A DNA stretch of 64,000 nucleotides, taken from assembly GCA_934047225.1 (NCBI GenBank), contig OW204009.1:14512501-14576500 (forward strand). The letters run 5' to 3'. Below are positions 63,843 to 64,000 of this stretch, one piece after another. The translations under genes were made by a program, and so were the position numbers. The DNA comes from Ypsolopha sequella. Lineage: Eukaryota; Arthropoda; Insecta; Lepidoptera; Ypsolophidae. The notes under the pieces were generated by a model that was not told the origin of the DNA, did no database searches, and worked only from the letters and a program-made list of their open reading frames with translations. The first letter of the stretch is position 1; each line of letters starts with the position of its first letter.

Positions 63843-64000
63843 TTATAATATAAGACGTGTTCCTTTAATACAGTTGTTGGGAAGCACCGCGAAAAGTTCC
63901 CCTCAAAACGCGCGAAAAAGGAAAACTAATTTCTAGTTGCGAATAACTGACAACAAAAGATTACTTCTCTGCTCGGTGCTCGCCAGCACAACTATCAATT

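Overview
This is a eukaryotic nuclear window that most resembles a moth or butterfly (Lepidoptera). The reasons are: a split gene with GT-AG introns, AT-rich sequence, lepidopteran-style Helitron termini (a small hairpin, then CTAG followed by T), a Tc1 element, a mariner relic, hAT elements and many short DNA transposons. No bacterial operon, CRISPR array or prokaryotic signal was seen. The species cannot be named from the sequence.

The one host gene read with confidence is ferrochelatase, on the + strand. Six coding exons between 1806 and 13845 join in frame and give the C-terminal ~245 residues, including the catalytic His, the His-x-Glu pair and all four cysteines expected for the animal-type [2Fe-2S] cluster. 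The N-terminal exons must lie upstream of base 1. Its introns hold transposons: a dead Tc1 element, TA- and TTAA-flanked miniature elements, and a tandem repeat that touches the last 3' splice site. A GC-rich minisatellite starts just after the stop codon.

A second, weaker host candidate is a 51-codon first exon at 23626-23778 (+) with a signal peptide and a good splice donor. It may start a leishmanolysin-like (invadolysin) gene, but no second exon was found. The rest, about 14-64 kb, is almost entirely repeats.

Repeat families with several copies here, labelled for this report: A (RTE-like LINE 3' end, about 350 bp); B (TA, TIR starting CAGTGGAGAC); C (231-232 bp MITE flanked by CTG on both sides in all four copies); D, E, F and T (TTAA-flanked); G (TA, TIR CAGTGCGCGCC); I (about 390 bp); J (262 bp perfect-fold palindrome); L and M (short TIR elements); P (GGTTCCGTAC...GGCCGG); R, S and Y (palindromes); V and W (unclassified). 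Three hAT elements have exact 8-bp target duplications at 18632-19099, 47571-48121 and 58803-59255, and a fourth (56228-56997) sits inside a family G copy. A decayed Helitron (40972-43649) carries a Rep fragment and an antisense Cys-rich ORF, and is followed directly by a second, short Helitron.

Many insertions are nested, so the order of arrival can be read and empty sites can be rebuilt by comparing copies. This is the most informative part of the window. In particular it shows that family C duplicates the three bases CTG, a target not typical of the superfamilies I know.
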